64,000 bases of DNA from Verrucomicrobiota bacterium (lineage in GTDB: Bacteria > Verrucomicrobiota > Verrucomicrobiia > Chthoniobacterales > Terrimicrobiaceae). This document shows positions 19,532-28,197 of this stretch, piece after piece. The position numbers and the translations under genes were made by a program. The DNA lies in the NCBI GenBank assembly GCA_026398255.1, contig JAPLTG010000029.1, positions 62,001 to 126,000 on the forward strand, read 5' to 3'. How positions within the stretch are numbered: position 1 is the stretch's first letter; every line of letters begins with the position of its first letter. The notes under the pieces are model-generated. The model saw only the letters and a list, made by a program, of their open reading frames with translations. It made no database searches and was not told where the DNA came from.

Positions 19532-19738
19532 CTATTTCTTTTCGTCAGCGAAACGCGCGAGGCGGTTCGAGAGGATCAGAAATGTCGGCGCCCAGAGGCC
19601 AACGAAAATACCGAAAAGCTCGCCGTGCGTGCGGGCTTCAAACGATACCGCTTTTCCGCCGGCATAATACCAGATGGCGATGGAGGCGAGGACCGAGGCG
19701 AGGCCGAGAACGAAGCAGAGGTTGCTTAGGAGTTTCAT
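19532..19738 (-). CDS. small two-helix membrane protein
   Basis: A 68-residue protein with two hydrophobic segments (about residues 5-26, LCFVLGLASVLASIAIWYYA, and 41-58, LFGIFVGLWAPTFLILS) separated by a loop KAVSFEARTHGE and ending in a charged tail. The family is not recognised. The protein starts with ATG and has no signal-peptidase site, so it is probably an inner-membrane protein. It stands alone. Confidence 0.5.
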   Translation of the reverse strand: MKLLSNLCFVLGLASVLASIAIWYYAGGKAVSFEARTHGELFGIFVGLWAPTFLILSNRLARFADEKK

Positions 19739-19815
19739 AGAGAAATAAATCTAAGCTCCGCGCGCCGTCCAACAAGAGAAATACCAAGGGCAAGGATAAG
19801 GTCTTTCCCCCATCC

Positions 19816-19850
19816 CGGCGCCTCGGCGTCTCTGCGGGAGATACTTTTAT
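19816..19850. repeat. fragment of a 'CTCTGCG' intergenic repeat
   Basis: The stretch 'gcgcctcggcgtctctgcgg' followed by 'gagatact' resembles one half of the longer repeat at 39351-39436, read on the opposite strand. The rest of the 143-base gap shows nothing recognisable. Confidence 0.4.
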
Positions 19851-19881
19851 TCGCGGTTCCCCTCCCCTGCACGTAGGCGGG

Positions 19882-20769
19882 TTATTTTTTACCCCGGCCC
19901 GGGAAGGTTAGCTCGGCGACGCCCGATTTGTCCAAGTCGCCAAAGCCTTCCGAAACCATGCGGTCGTATTGTTTCTTGGTGGCTTCGGCGAGCGGGAGAG
20001 TGAGGCCTTTTTCGTGGGCGAGGGTGAGCGCGATGCCGCTGTCCTTCGCGGCGTGGGCACCGGAGAAGAAACAGGAGTGGTCGCGGTTCTGCATGTCCTC
20101 GCCGTCGGTCTTGAGCACGCGGGAATCGGCGCCGGTTTGAGAAAACACTTCGCGGAGCATGGTGAGATCAAGCCCGAGCGCGGCTCCGAGACCAAGGCCC
20201 TCGGCGAGTCCGGCGGTGTTGATGTTCATAACCATGTTGACCAAAGCCTTCACCTGAGCGGCTTGTCCTGTGGCGCCGATGTGGCGGAGCGAAACGCTGA
20301 GGTCTTTGAGGATGGGTTCCGCGCGCTGGAAGGCGGCGGTTGAGCCACCGGTCATGAGATAGAGGGTTCCTTCTCGGGCTTGGGTGATGCTGGAGGCCAT
20401 ACAGGCTTCGAGCGATTCCGCGCCGGCTTGGTGCGCGAGGGCCTCGACATCGAGGTGAACCTGCGGAGAAACGGTGGCGCAGTTGACGAAAAGTTTGCCT
20501 TTCGCGCCGACCAAGAGGCTGTCGCCCTGCTCGGCAAAAATGGCGCGCATGGCCTTGTCATCGGTGACGACCGTGATGATCAAGCTGGCGAGTTCGGTCG
20601 CGCGGGCGAGGGTTTGGCAGGCTTCCGCGCCGATTTCCGCAGCGAGTTCGGTGGCGAGCGGGGCGTGCGAGTCGTAGACGGCGGTGACGGTGTATCCTTT
20701 GTCCTTGAGGCGGCGGGCCATGTTGGCGCCCATGCGACCGACTCCGATGAATGCGATGGTTTCTTTCAT
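19882..20769 (-). CDS. NAD(P)-dependent beta-hydroxyacid dehydrogenase (3-hydroxyisobutyrate dehydrogenase family)
   Basis: The 295-residue protein has an N-terminal Rossmann motif FIGVGRMGANMARRL and a TVVTDDKA nucleotide-proximal loop. The catalytic Lys174 is in QVKALVNMVMN, with Asn178. The substrate segment reads EACMASSITQAREGTLYLM rather than the usual DAPVSGG form, so the substrate is uncertain: 3-hydroxyisobutyrate, tartronate semialdehyde or a similar acid. It lies 15 bases downstream of the metallo-beta-lactamase gene and is probably in one operon with it. Confidence 0.82.
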   Translation of the reverse strand: MKETIAFIGVGRMGANMARRLKDKGYTVTAVYDSHAPLATELAAEIGAEACQTLARATELASLIITVVTDDKAMRAIFAEQGDSLLVGAKGKLFVNCATVSPQVHLDVEALAHQAGAESLEACMASSITQAREGTLYLMTGGSTAAFQRAEPILKDLSVSLRHIGATGQAAQVKALVNMVMNINTAGLAEGLGLGAALGLDLTMLREVFSQTGADSRVLKTDGEDMQNRDHSCFFSGAHAAKDSGIALTLAHEKGLTLPLAEATKKQYDRMVSEGFGDLDKSGVAELTFPGRGKK

Positions 20770-20784
20770 AGTGGTATTTGGTGG

Positions 20785-21606
20785 TTAAGCGGTGAAAAAG
20801 GGATTGGCGTGTTTTTGTTCTCCGACGGTCGTGAGCGGTCCGTGGCCCGAGCAGATAATGGTGGCGTCAGGAAGAGTCAGGATTTGCTCGCGGTTGTTGC
20901 GCAGGGCGTCCGCGTAGGAAACCATCCCTCCGCCCATGGATCCGGCGAACATCGAGTCGCCGACGATGGCGACGGGCTGCGAGAGGCCTGGGATGAAAAA
21001 GGTCACCCCGCCGGCGGCATGGCCGCTGGTGAGTCGGGTTTCGACACTGAGGCCGCCGATTTGGAAGGCCCGCCCCGGACTGAACGACTCGGCGTTCGGA
21101 AGCGGTTCCTTCTCGCACACCCAGGCATGCGCGCCGGTGGCTTTGACCAACCGGTCGAGATCGAGAATGTGGTCGGTGTGGGTGTGGGTGATGAAAATCT
21201 GCTTCACCCGGAGTCCGTGACTGGCGGCAAAGTCGAGCATCGGCTGACCATCCGCGCCGGTATCGAAAAAGGCGGCTTCCTTCGAGGCGGGATCCCAGAC
21301 GAGGTAGGAATTCACGGTCATGTCCTCAAAGACCGTGTTGAAATGCGCGAAGCCCTCAGGCTCGTGCACAGGGGCGGGCTGGTGGGAGGATTTCGCCAAA
21401 GCGAGGAGCGCGTTGAATCCGAGACCGAGAACGCCCGCGACCTGGCGCAGAAGGGGTTCATGAAGTTCGCCGGATTTCAGGATCAAGATTTCGGCGACTG
21501 TGGCGCCGGACTTGGCTGCGAGGGCCTCGTCGTTGATGGAAAGCCCGCGCTGGGCTTTTCCGATAATGTCCGTGTAGCTGTCTTCGATCGGGATGCTGAT
21601 GGGCAT
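20785..21606 (-). CDS. metallo-beta-lactamase-fold hydrolase with N-terminal HTH-like domain
   Basis: Residues 10-72 (DIIGKAQRGLSINDEALAAK...LLRQVAGVLGLGFNALLAL) read as an XRE-like helix-turn-helix. Residues about 90-270 form a glyoxalase-II-like MBL domain with the metal motif THTHTDHILDL (His141, His143, Asp145, His146), LTSGHAAGG, GDSMFAGS and ICSGHGP. Such enzymes hydrolyse thioesters or oxidise persulfides. The HTH piece could be a true DNA- or protein-binding domain. It is the first gene of a likely two-gene operon with the dehydrogenase. Confidence 0.82.
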   Translation of the reverse strand: MPISIPIEDSYTDIIGKAQRGLSINDEALAAKSGATVAEILILKSGELHEPLLRQVAGVLGLGFNALLALAKSSHQPAPVHEPEGFAHFNTVFEDMTVNSYLVWDPASKEAAFFDTGADGQPMLDFAASHGLRVKQIFITHTHTDHILDLDRLVKATGAHAWVCEKEPLPNAESFSPGRAFQIGGLSVETRLTSGHAAGGVTFFIPGLSQPVAIVGDSMFAGSMGGGMVSYADALRNNREQILTLPDATIICSGHGPLTTVGEQKHANPFFTA

Positions 21607-21757
21607 AGAGGTAGGATTTTTTCGGGGGATGCGGATTCAAATCTGCCGGAGGTGAAAAGGGAATTTCAAAAATCGATTTTTGTGATCCACCCAGCCCTCC
21701 ACGCGCAATTCGGAATTGTCCGCGCCCATGGAATTGCCCAGCATTCGCGCCCTGTCT

Positions 21758-22786
21758 ATGAGCACAAAAAACTTCGCCGCCTCAATTCTTTTGGCCACCG
21801 CCTTTTCCGTTCAAGCCCATCCGGACCACGACCAAAAGCCCGCCGCAGCTCCCTCACCAGCCGCCTCGACTCTCCAAGACGGTGGGCTCACCGGGCAGGG
21901 CGACTGGGTTTACAAAACCGTCCTCAACTGGGGCCACATCCCGGGCCAAGAGCACATCGGCTCCACCCACGGCGGCGTGGCGGTGGACAAGTCCGGCAAA
22001 ATCTATGTCTCCACCGACGGCCCGAACGGCATCATCGTCTATCAGCCCGATGGCACCTTTATCAAAAGTTGGGGTGAGCCCTCGCGCCGCTTCCACAGCC
22101 TCGCCATCCACGAGGAGAACGGGAAGGAATTCCTCTACGCCGCCGGCGGCAACCGCGTTTGCAAACTCGACCTCGACGGAAAAATCGTCTTCCAACTCGA
22201 CAACAAACCCGGTTCCGCCGACCGCCCTTGGACCAATGCCACCGCTGTCGATGTCACGCCCGACGGCACGATTTTTGTCGCCGACGGCTACGGCACGAAC
22301 TTGATCTACAAATACTCGCAGGACGGCCAATTCCTCGGAAAATTCGGCGCGCCCGGCGACCTGCCCGGCCAGTTCCGCACCTGCCACGGCCTCACTGTCG
22401 ATGCCCGCAATCCCGAAAAACCCCTCCTCATCGTGTGCGACCGCGAGAATCTGCGCCTCCAAGTCCTCGACACCAACGGCCATATCATCGCCATCCCGAT
22501 CACCGGACTCCGCCGCCCCTGCGCCACCGCCATCCGTGGCGACAAACTCCTCGTTGCCGAGCTCGCCGGCCGCGCCGTCCTGCTCGACAAGGATTTTAAA
22601 ATCCTGAGTGAACTCGGCGACAACCCGGTTGTCGAACAACGCGCGAATTTCGGTGTTCCCCCGAAAGACTGGAAGGAAGGCGTCTTCACTGCCCCCCACG
22701 GCTGCGCGATCGACTACGACGGAAACCTCTACATCCAAGATTGGAATAAATGGGGACGCATCACCAAGTTGGTGAAAACCCCTTGA
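21758..22786 (+). CDS. exported NHL-repeat six-bladed beta-propeller protein
   Basis: A 342-residue protein with a signal peptide (MSTKNFAASILLATAFSVQA) followed by a histidine-containing linker. NHL-type blades then repeat the pattern GGVAVDKSGKIYVSTDGPNG, AVDVTPDGTIFVADGYG and GCAIDYDGNLYIQDW. It resembles peptidylglycine alpha-hydroxyamidating-lyase-like propellers of bacteria, whose substrates are mostly unknown; some act in extracellular binding. The start at 21758 gives the proper signal peptide. It converges with the molybdo-oxidoreductase gene, 14 bases away. Confidence 0.8.
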   Translation: MSTKNFAASILLATAFSVQAHPDHDQKPAAAPSPAASTLQDGGLTGQGDWVYKTVLNWGHIPGQEHIGSTHGGVAVDKSGKIYVSTDGPNGIIVYQPDGTFIKSWGEPSRRFHSLAIHEENGKEFLYAAGGNRVCKLDLDGKIVFQLDNKPGSADRPWTNATAVDVTPDGTIFVADGYGTNLIYKYSQDGQFLGKFGAPGDLPGQFRTCHGLTVDARNPEKPLLIVCDRENLRLQVLDTNGHIIAIPITGLRRPCATAIRGDKLLVAELAGRAVLLDKDFKILSELGDNPVVEQRANFGVPPKDWKEGVFTAPHGCAIDYDGNLYIQDWNKWGRITKLVKTP

Positions 22787-22800
22787 ACTGAAAGCGCCAG

Positions 22801-25035
22801 CTACCGCTCCAGCTCCAGCGACACCTCGATGAATTTCGACATCGGCGTATGGCTTTTGACGGCGTGTTCGTCGATGCCAACGAGGACATTTGTCTCTGGG
22901 TAGTAGGCGGCGGCGCAGCCTTTCGGGATCGAATAGGCGATGGGACGGAACTCGGGCGCACGGCGCTCCCTGCCGTCGGCAGCGTGGCTCCGGATCGTGA
23001 CACTCGATTTTTCCGTGAGGCCGAGTTCGCGCATGTCGTCAGCATTGAGAAATAGAACGCGGCGCTCGCCAGTGATGCCGCGGTAGCGGTCGCCGCTGTC
23101 GTAGATCGTGGTGTTGTATTGGTTGTGCGAGCGCAGAGTCATCAAGCGCAGGTGACCGGGTTGCACGGAAAGGCGGGGCAGGGCGTTGGAAATAAAGTTC
23201 GCCCGTCCGGTGGAAGTGCGCCACTCGCGGTTGGCGGGAGGATTTGGCAAATGGAACCCGCCGGGTTGCTGGATTCGCTTGTTGTAATCCGCAAAGCCCG
23301 GGATGACCGATTCGATGCATTCGCGGATGTGGTCGTAATCTGAAACAAGGTAATTCCAGTCCACCGGCCCGTTCGGGAAAAGTTTGGCGCCGATCCCAGC
23401 GATGATGGCGGGTTCGGACTTGAGGTGTTCCGACGCCGGGCGGTTGATGCCCGTGGAGGCGTGGACCATGCTCATCGAGTCTTCGACCGTGACCGATTGC
23501 CTGCTGCCAGCCTGGATGTCGGCCTCCGAGCGGCCGAGGCAGGGGAGGATCAGCGCGGCCGCGCCATGGACGACATGGCTGCGGTTCAGGTGGGTCGAGA
23601 CATGGACCGTCATGCCGCATCGGCGCAGTGCCTGCCAAGTGAGGTCGGAGTCGGGAGTGGCGGAGGCAAAATTCCCACCCATGCCGAGAAAAAATCCCAC
23701 GCGTCCCTCGGCCATGGCCTTGATGGTGTGGACGGTCGAGAAGCCGTGATGGCGAGGCGCGGTGAAGCCGAATTCCTTTTCCAAGCTGGCGAGAAATTCC
23801 TCCTTGGGTTCCTCGGTGATGCCCATGGTGCGGTCACCTTGGACATTGCTGTGTCCGCGAACGGGGCAGGCTCCGGCACCCGGGCGGCCGATGTTTCCGC
23901 GCAACAGCAGGAGGTTCACCACCTCTTGAATGTTGGCGACTCCGTGGCGGTGTTGGGTAAGGCCCATCGCCCAGCAACAAATCACCGAGCCCGCGCCGAA
24001 ATAGACCTCCGCCGCTTCTTGAATCTGCTGGCGCTCGAGTCCGCTCTGCTCGAGAAGGACCTCCCAAGGAGTTTCCGCGACGAGGCGGCGATATTCTTCG
24101 AATCCGTGTGTGTGGCGCTCGAGAAAATCATGATCGAGGACCGAGCGGTCGGACTCGGCTTTTTCCAAAATGAATTTCGCCATCGCGCGGACGGCGGCCA
24201 TGTCGCCTCCGATCTGAACTTGGTAGTAATGCGAGCTGATCGGCGTGCTGCGGCCGAGGAGCATGTCGACGGCATTTTGGGGATGCGTGAAATTCAGGAG
24301 ACCCGCTTCCTTGAGGGGATTGAAACTCACGATTCTCGCGCCGCGCTTCGAGGCTTTCTCCAGCTCGGAGAGCATGCGCGGGTGGTTGGTGCCGGGATTT
24401 TGGCCGAAGACAAAGATTGCGTCGGCTTTTTCAAAATCCTCGAGCGTTACAGTGCCTTTCCCAGTAGCAATCGATTCGCCCATCCCGACGCCGCTCGACT
24501 CGTGGCACATGTTCGAGCAGTCGGGGAAATTGTTCGTCCCGAAAAGCCGGCCGAGGAGTTGGTAAAGGAACGCCGCCTCGTTGCTGGTGCGGCCGGAGGT
24601 ATAGAACGCCGCATCGTCGGGCGAGCCGAGCGAGCGCAGGTGCCGCGCGATGCGTTCGAACGCCTCGTCCCAAGAAACCGCCTCGTAGCGGTCGGTGTCG
24701 GGATTGTAGGTCATCGGGTGCGTGAGCCTGCCGGTGTTCTCGAGCGTGAAGTCATCCCATCCGCGCATCTCGGTGACGGTGTGTTTCGCAAAAAGCTCGG
24801 GCGTCGCGCGCTTGGTGGTCGTTTCGTAGGTCAGGGCCTTGACGCCATTCTCGCAGAATTCCGTGGGGGAAGGATTTTTCGGGTCCGGCCAGGCGCAGCC
24901 GGGACAATCGAAGCCACGCGGCTGGTTCATGCGAAAGAGGGTCGCGTTGCCTTTGAGGAAACTTTCACGGCGGAGGAAGTGCAGGGAGGAATTGAGAGCT
25001 CCCCATCCGCCGGCTTCGGTTTTTTGTTCAGCCAT
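22801..25035 (-). CDS. FdhF/YdeP-family molybdopterin oxidoreductase
   Basis: The 744-residue protein is a bis-MGD enzyme of the FdhF/YdeP type. The N-terminal cysteines in FDCPGCAWPDP (Cys44, Cys47) and FCENG (Cys61) suggest a reduced Fe-S site. The molybdenum ligand appears to be Cys177 in CSNMCHESSGVGMGES, where E. coli FdhF has selenocysteine. GQNPGTNHPRML, MGLTQHRHGVANIQEVVNLL and GRPGAGACPVRGHSNVQGD are family motifs. YdeP-like proteins are annotated as formate dehydrogenases, but formate activity is not proven for most. It has no electron-transfer subunit beside it. It is divergent from moaA. Confidence 0.88.
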   Translation of the reverse strand: MAEQKTEAGGWGALNSSLHFLRRESFLKGNATLFRMNQPRGFDCPGCAWPDPKNPSPTEFCENGVKALTYETTTKRATPELFAKHTVTEMRGWDDFTLENTGRLTHPMTYNPDTDRYEAVSWDEAFERIARHLRSLGSPDDAAFYTSGRTSNEAAFLYQLLGRLFGTNNFPDCSNMCHESSGVGMGESIATGKGTVTLEDFEKADAIFVFGQNPGTNHPRMLSELEKASKRGARIVSFNPLKEAGLLNFTHPQNAVDMLLGRSTPISSHYYQVQIGGDMAAVRAMAKFILEKAESDRSVLDHDFLERHTHGFEEYRRLVAETPWEVLLEQSGLERQQIQEAAEVYFGAGSVICCWAMGLTQHRHGVANIQEVVNLLLLRGNIGRPGAGACPVRGHSNVQGDRTMGITEEPKEEFLASLEKEFGFTAPRHHGFSTVHTIKAMAEGRVGFFLGMGGNFASATPDSDLTWQALRRCGMTVHVSTHLNRSHVVHGAAALILPCLGRSEADIQAGSRQSVTVEDSMSMVHASTGINRPASEHLKSEPAIIAGIGAKLFPNGPVDWNYLVSDYDHIRECIESVIPGFADYNKRIQQPGGFHLPNPPANREWRTSTGRANFISNALPRLSVQPGHLRLMTLRSHNQYNTTIYDSGDRYRGITGERRVLFLNADDMRELGLTEKSSVTIRSHAADGRERRAPEFRPIAYSIPKGCAAAYYPETNVLVGIDEHAVKSHTPMSKFIEVSLELER

Positions 25036-25153
25036 GGCTTGTGTCGGGTTTCTTTGCGGACTGGCCGCCGGGAGATATTGGGCTGATGAGGCGCGAGAAC
25101 AAGTCGTTTCCAAGCAAGCGGGCGGGCGGTATGTTTTCGGGTTTTCCAACCCG

Positions 25154-26179
25154 ATGTCATCCGATCCCGCCACCACCCCGCCACTCGACCAGCTCGGGCG
25201 CCCGGTGCGTGATCTGCGGGTGTCGCTCACCGACCGTTGCAATCTGCGGTGCACCTATTGCATGCCGGCCGAGGTTTTCGACAAAGACCATGTGTTCCTT
25301 CGCAAGGAGCAGTTGTTGCGGTTGACCGAACTCGACCGGATCATCGGGGCGTTTGTCCGCTGCGGGGTGCGGAAACTTCGCCTCACCGGCGGCGAGCCGC
25401 TTCTCCGGCGGGGCGCGGTGAAATTCCTCCGGGGGCTCGGGCGCTTTGCGGAATTGGAAGATGTGGCCATGACCACCAACGGACTGCTTTTGGCGGAGTT
25501 CGCGGAGGAACTCGCGGAGGCCGGCCTGCATCGTGTGACCGTGAGCCTCGACGCGCTGGATCCCGAAGTATTCGGCGCGATGAATGGGCGTGGCCACCAT
25601 CCCTCCCGCGTGCTCGAAGGCATCGCCGCGGCGCAAGCGGCGGGGCTCGGAGTGAAGGTCAACATGGTCGTCCAGCGCGGCGTGAACGATTCGCAGATCC
25701 TCCCGATGGCGCGGCATTTTAAGGACCTCGGCGTCACCCTCCGCTTCATCGAGTTCATGGATGTCGGAAACACGAACCACTGGGAGCCTCACATGGTCGT
25801 TCCGGGCAGGAAAATCCTCGCGATGCTCGCGCGAGAATTCGATTTCGAGCCGGTGGCGGCGGACTATCCCGGCGAGGTGGCGAGCCGATACCGCCACCGG
25901 GACAATGGCAGTGAGTTCGGGGTCATCACCTCGATCTCCGCTCCGTTTTGCCGCCAGTGCTCTCGGGCGCGGCTCTCAGCTGATGGACGGCTTTTCACCT
26001 GCCTGTTCGCCTCGGAGGGCTTTGATCTTGTCGGAGCGATGCGGGCAGGAAACCTCGATGACGAGTCGCTTCACTGCCTGGTGGCCGACCTCTGGAGTCA
26101 GCGGAACGACCGATATTCGGAAATCCGCTCCGGCAGTGGATCCGCGCAGAAGGTCGAGATGTCCTTCATCGGCGGGTGA
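25154..26179 (+). CDS. moaA: GTP 3',8-cyclase (molybdenum cofactor step 1)
   Basis: MoaA is a radical-SAM enzyme that converts GTP to 3',8-cH2GTP. The 341-residue protein has the SAM [4Fe-4S] motif DRCNLRCTYCMP (Cys29, 33, 36), RLTGGEPLLRRG and the C-terminal cluster motif FCRQCSRARLSADGRLFTC. The C-terminal Gly-Gly (FIGG) required for catalysis is intact. The ATG at 25154 is the best start; upstream in-frame codons run antisense to the oxidoreductase gene. The TauE-like gene follows after ten bases. Confidence 0.95.
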   Translation: MSSDPATTPPLDQLGRPVRDLRVSLTDRCNLRCTYCMPAEVFDKDHVFLRKEQLLRLTELDRIIGAFVRCGVRKLRLTGGEPLLRRGAVKFLRGLGRFAELEDVAMTTNGLLLAEFAEELAEAGLHRVTVSLDALDPEVFGAMNGRGHHPSRVLEGIAAAQAAGLGVKVNMVVQRGVNDSQILPMARHFKDLGVTLRFIEFMDVGNTNHWEPHMVVPGRKILAMLAREFDFEPVAADYPGEVASRYRHRDNGSEFGVITSISAPFCRQCSRARLSADGRLFTCLFASEGFDLVGAMRAGNLDDESLHCLVADLWSQRNDRYSEIRSGSGSAQKVEMSFIGG

Positions 26180-26189
26180 GTTTTTCGCC

Positions 26190-26936
26190 ATGCTTCTTGT
26201 CTTTCTCTTTTTTCTGGTGGCACTGGTGTATTCGAGCGTCGGGTTCGGAGGAGGATCGTCCTACCTCGCGCTTCTGCATTGGCACGGGGTCCCGCCCGCG
26301 CTGCTGCCGATTCCAGCGCTGGCCTGCAATCTAATCGTCTCCGCAACCGGCTTCGCGCAATTCGCCCGGGCCGGTCATTTTCCTTGGCGGCGGAGCCTGC
26401 CGTTCCTCGCCTGTTCAATTCCCGCTTCCTACCTCGGCGGTCTCTTTCCCGTGCGCGAAGCGGATTTTCTCTGGTTGCTGGCCGCGTCGCTAACGGCGGC
26501 CGGGGTTTTGTTGCTCGTCCCGATCAAGCAGGACGCCTCCCCCTCCGACAGCGCGTTTCGTCGATGGATAGGAAAAGCCGGGCCGCTCCTCGGAGCCGGG
26601 CTGGGTTTTCTCTCGGGGGTTGTCGGGATTGGTGGGGGAATCTTTTTGGCACCCATCCTCCACCTCGCCCGCTGGGCTCCGGCCAAGCAGGTCGCAGCCC
26701 TTGCCGCCGGTTTCATTTTTGTGAACAGCGCCTCCGGGCTGGCGGGTCAGTTGCAAAAATTCCAAGGCGACAACGCGGCATTGTGGGCGTTCTGGCTCCT
26801 CCCGCTTGCAGTTCTTGTCGGGGGATGGCTCGGGTCGCGCTGTGGGTGCGGGCTTCTGCCAGCCTTGCGCGTCCGTCAGATCACTGGCGGGATCATTCTC
26901 CTCGTGGCGGGGAATCTTTGGACGAAGATTCTGTAG
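26190..26936 (+). CDS. TauE/SafE-family (TSUP) membrane transporter
   Basis: A 248-residue polytopic protein with two repeated halves. The first half has VYSSVGFGGGSSYLALL and the second has LGFLSGVVGIGGGIFLAPIL, the twin glycine-rich motifs of the TSUP family. These proteins export or import sulfite, sulfoacetate or other organosulfur anions. Its place directly after moaA and within Moco genes suggests a role with sulfur- or molybdenum-linked anions, but this is only context. Its end overlaps the convergent MOSC-FdhD gene by 44 bases. Confidence 0.85.
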   Translation: MLLVFLFFLVALVYSSVGFGGGSSYLALLHWHGVPPALLPIPALACNLIVSATGFAQFARAGHFPWRRSLPFLACSIPASYLGGLFPVREADFLWLLAASLTAAGVLLLVPIKQDASPSDSAFRRWIGKAGPLLGAGLGFLSGVVGIGGGIFLAPILHLARWAPAKQVAALAAGFIFVNSASGLAGQLQKFQGDNAALWAFWLLPLAVLVGGWLGSRCGCGLLPALRVRQITGGIILLVAGNLWTKIL

Positions 26937-28194
26937 TCGATTCGACGCGATGGAGGCCGCTGTAAAAAGTGGCGCGATTGTCGCGGCAGAATCCGGCGAG
27001 CGTGATGCCCCAGCGCTCCGCCGTTTCCACGGCGAGAGACGAGGGTGCAGAAATTGCGGAGAGCACAGGGATGCCCGCGCGGGCGCATTTTTGAACGATC
27101 TCAAAGGAAACCCGGCCGCTGACTGTCAGCACGGCGGCCGAAGCGAGGATTTCGTTTTCGAGCAGGAACCCCACGACTTTATCCACGGCGTTGTGGCGGC
27201 CGATGTCTTCGAACACACAGAGAATCTCGCCGCTGTCCGTGGCAGCCGCCGCGCCGTGGCAACCGCCGGTGCCGGAGAAGGTGGACTGACGCGCACGCAC
27301 GGCGGCATGGATCGCGCGAAGGCGCGCGGCGGCGATCGGAATATTTTTGGAGACGGGTGGGATTTCGAGGAACGACGGATCGAGGGATTCCTTTCCGCAA
27401 AGCCCGCAAGACGAGGTCGACGCCAATCGCCGGGACGAACCCGAGGGCGATTGATCGTCGATACAAACCTCAATGAGGGTCGCATTTTTCCGCTCGGTTT
27501 GGAAAGCGACCCGGTAGCCCGAGGTGTCAATCCCCTCCGAGTGGAGAAGCCCCCGAACGAGGAGCCCTTCATCGCCAGGCGTTTGCATCGTGACGGAATA
27601 AAGAGACCCATTGAGCAGGATTTGCAGTGCCCGCTCGACGGTAAGGGCGTCGACGACTTCCCGCGTTTTTGTTTCCTCCTGCAGCAAGGCCGGGCAGGGC
27701 TTCGAGCGGGCTTCGGGTAGGTTTAATTCGGCATCGCCGCATCGCAGGGTGCCACCCGTGAGAATGCGGCAGCGCAGGCCACCGCGTCCGGCAAGAAAGG
27801 CATTCGCTCCGGGGCCCACCGCCTCGTCCATCCAGTAACACGGTTTGCACTCCTCCACGGCCTCGAACTCGACATCGCCGATGGTGAATTTTTTTCGAAT
27901 CAGGCCGTTCAAATCAATGCCGGAGACCAGAACATTCCGGCGAAGCACCGAATAATCGAGATGCGGAATCCCGAGGTGGCGACACATTTCCTCAACCACC
28001 TCGAGGGAGAGAAGGGTTACTTGGGTTTTCGAGTTCGGATCCTTGCCGTGGTAGCGGTCGCCAACGATCCCCATGCCCGCCTCGCAGCCGGCTTCGTCGA
28101 GTCGGATGGTGGCATGAGATTCGCGGCCGAGGCCATGGCGTCCCTTGAAGTCGTGGCCGGGCGAAATCCAGATGTCGTGGATGCGAAGGAGCAT
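26893..28194 (-). CDS. MOSC-FdhD fusion protein
   Basis: A 433-residue fusion. Residues 1-155 are a MOSC (Moco sulfurase C-terminal) domain with GIVGDRYHGKD, RNVLVSGIDLNGL, EECKPCYWMDEAVGPG and Cys116/Cys119. Residues about 165-430 are FdhD, with the sulfur-relay loop SSCGLCGKESLD (Cys263, Cys266), TGGCHGAAA and FEDIGRHNAVDKVVG. FdhD moves sulfur from IscS to bis-MGD to activate formate dehydrogenase. MOSC domains bind Moco and are linked to sulfur transfer. The fusion is the last gene of the moeA operon, three bases after moaE. Confidence 0.88.
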   Translation of the reverse strand: MLLRIHDIWISPGHDFKGRHGLGRESHATIRLDEAGCEAGMGIVGDRYHGKDPNSKTQVTLLSLEVVEEMCRHLGIPHLDYSVLRRNVLVSGIDLNGLIRKKFTIGDVEFEAVEECKPCYWMDEAVGPGANAFLAGRGGLRCRILTGGTLRCGDAELNLPEARSKPCPALLQEETKTREVVDALTVERALQILLNGSLYSVTMQTPGDEGLLVRGLLHSEGIDTSGYRVAFQTERKNATLIEVCIDDQSPSGSSRRLASTSSCGLCGKESLDPSFLEIPPVSKNIPIAAARLRAIHAAVRARQSTFSGTGGCHGAAAATDSGEILCVFEDIGRHNAVDKVVGFLLENEILASAAVLTVSGRVSFEIVQKCARAGIPVLSAISAPSSLAVETAERWGITLAGFCRDNRATFYSGLHRVESTTESSSKDSPPRGE

Positions 28195-28197
28195 AAA

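Noticed and set aside
23425-25086. 553-codon plus-strand frame opposite the molybdo-oxidoreductase
   Set aside because: Antisense shadow with Arg/Ala/Gly-rich low-complexity sequence and no motifs.
25036-25153. Moco riboswitch between moaA and the oxidoreductase gene
   Set aside because: I looked for the conserved Moco RNA core and stem pattern and could not find it; the 118 bases hold only a short 'gggttttccaaccc' hairpin.
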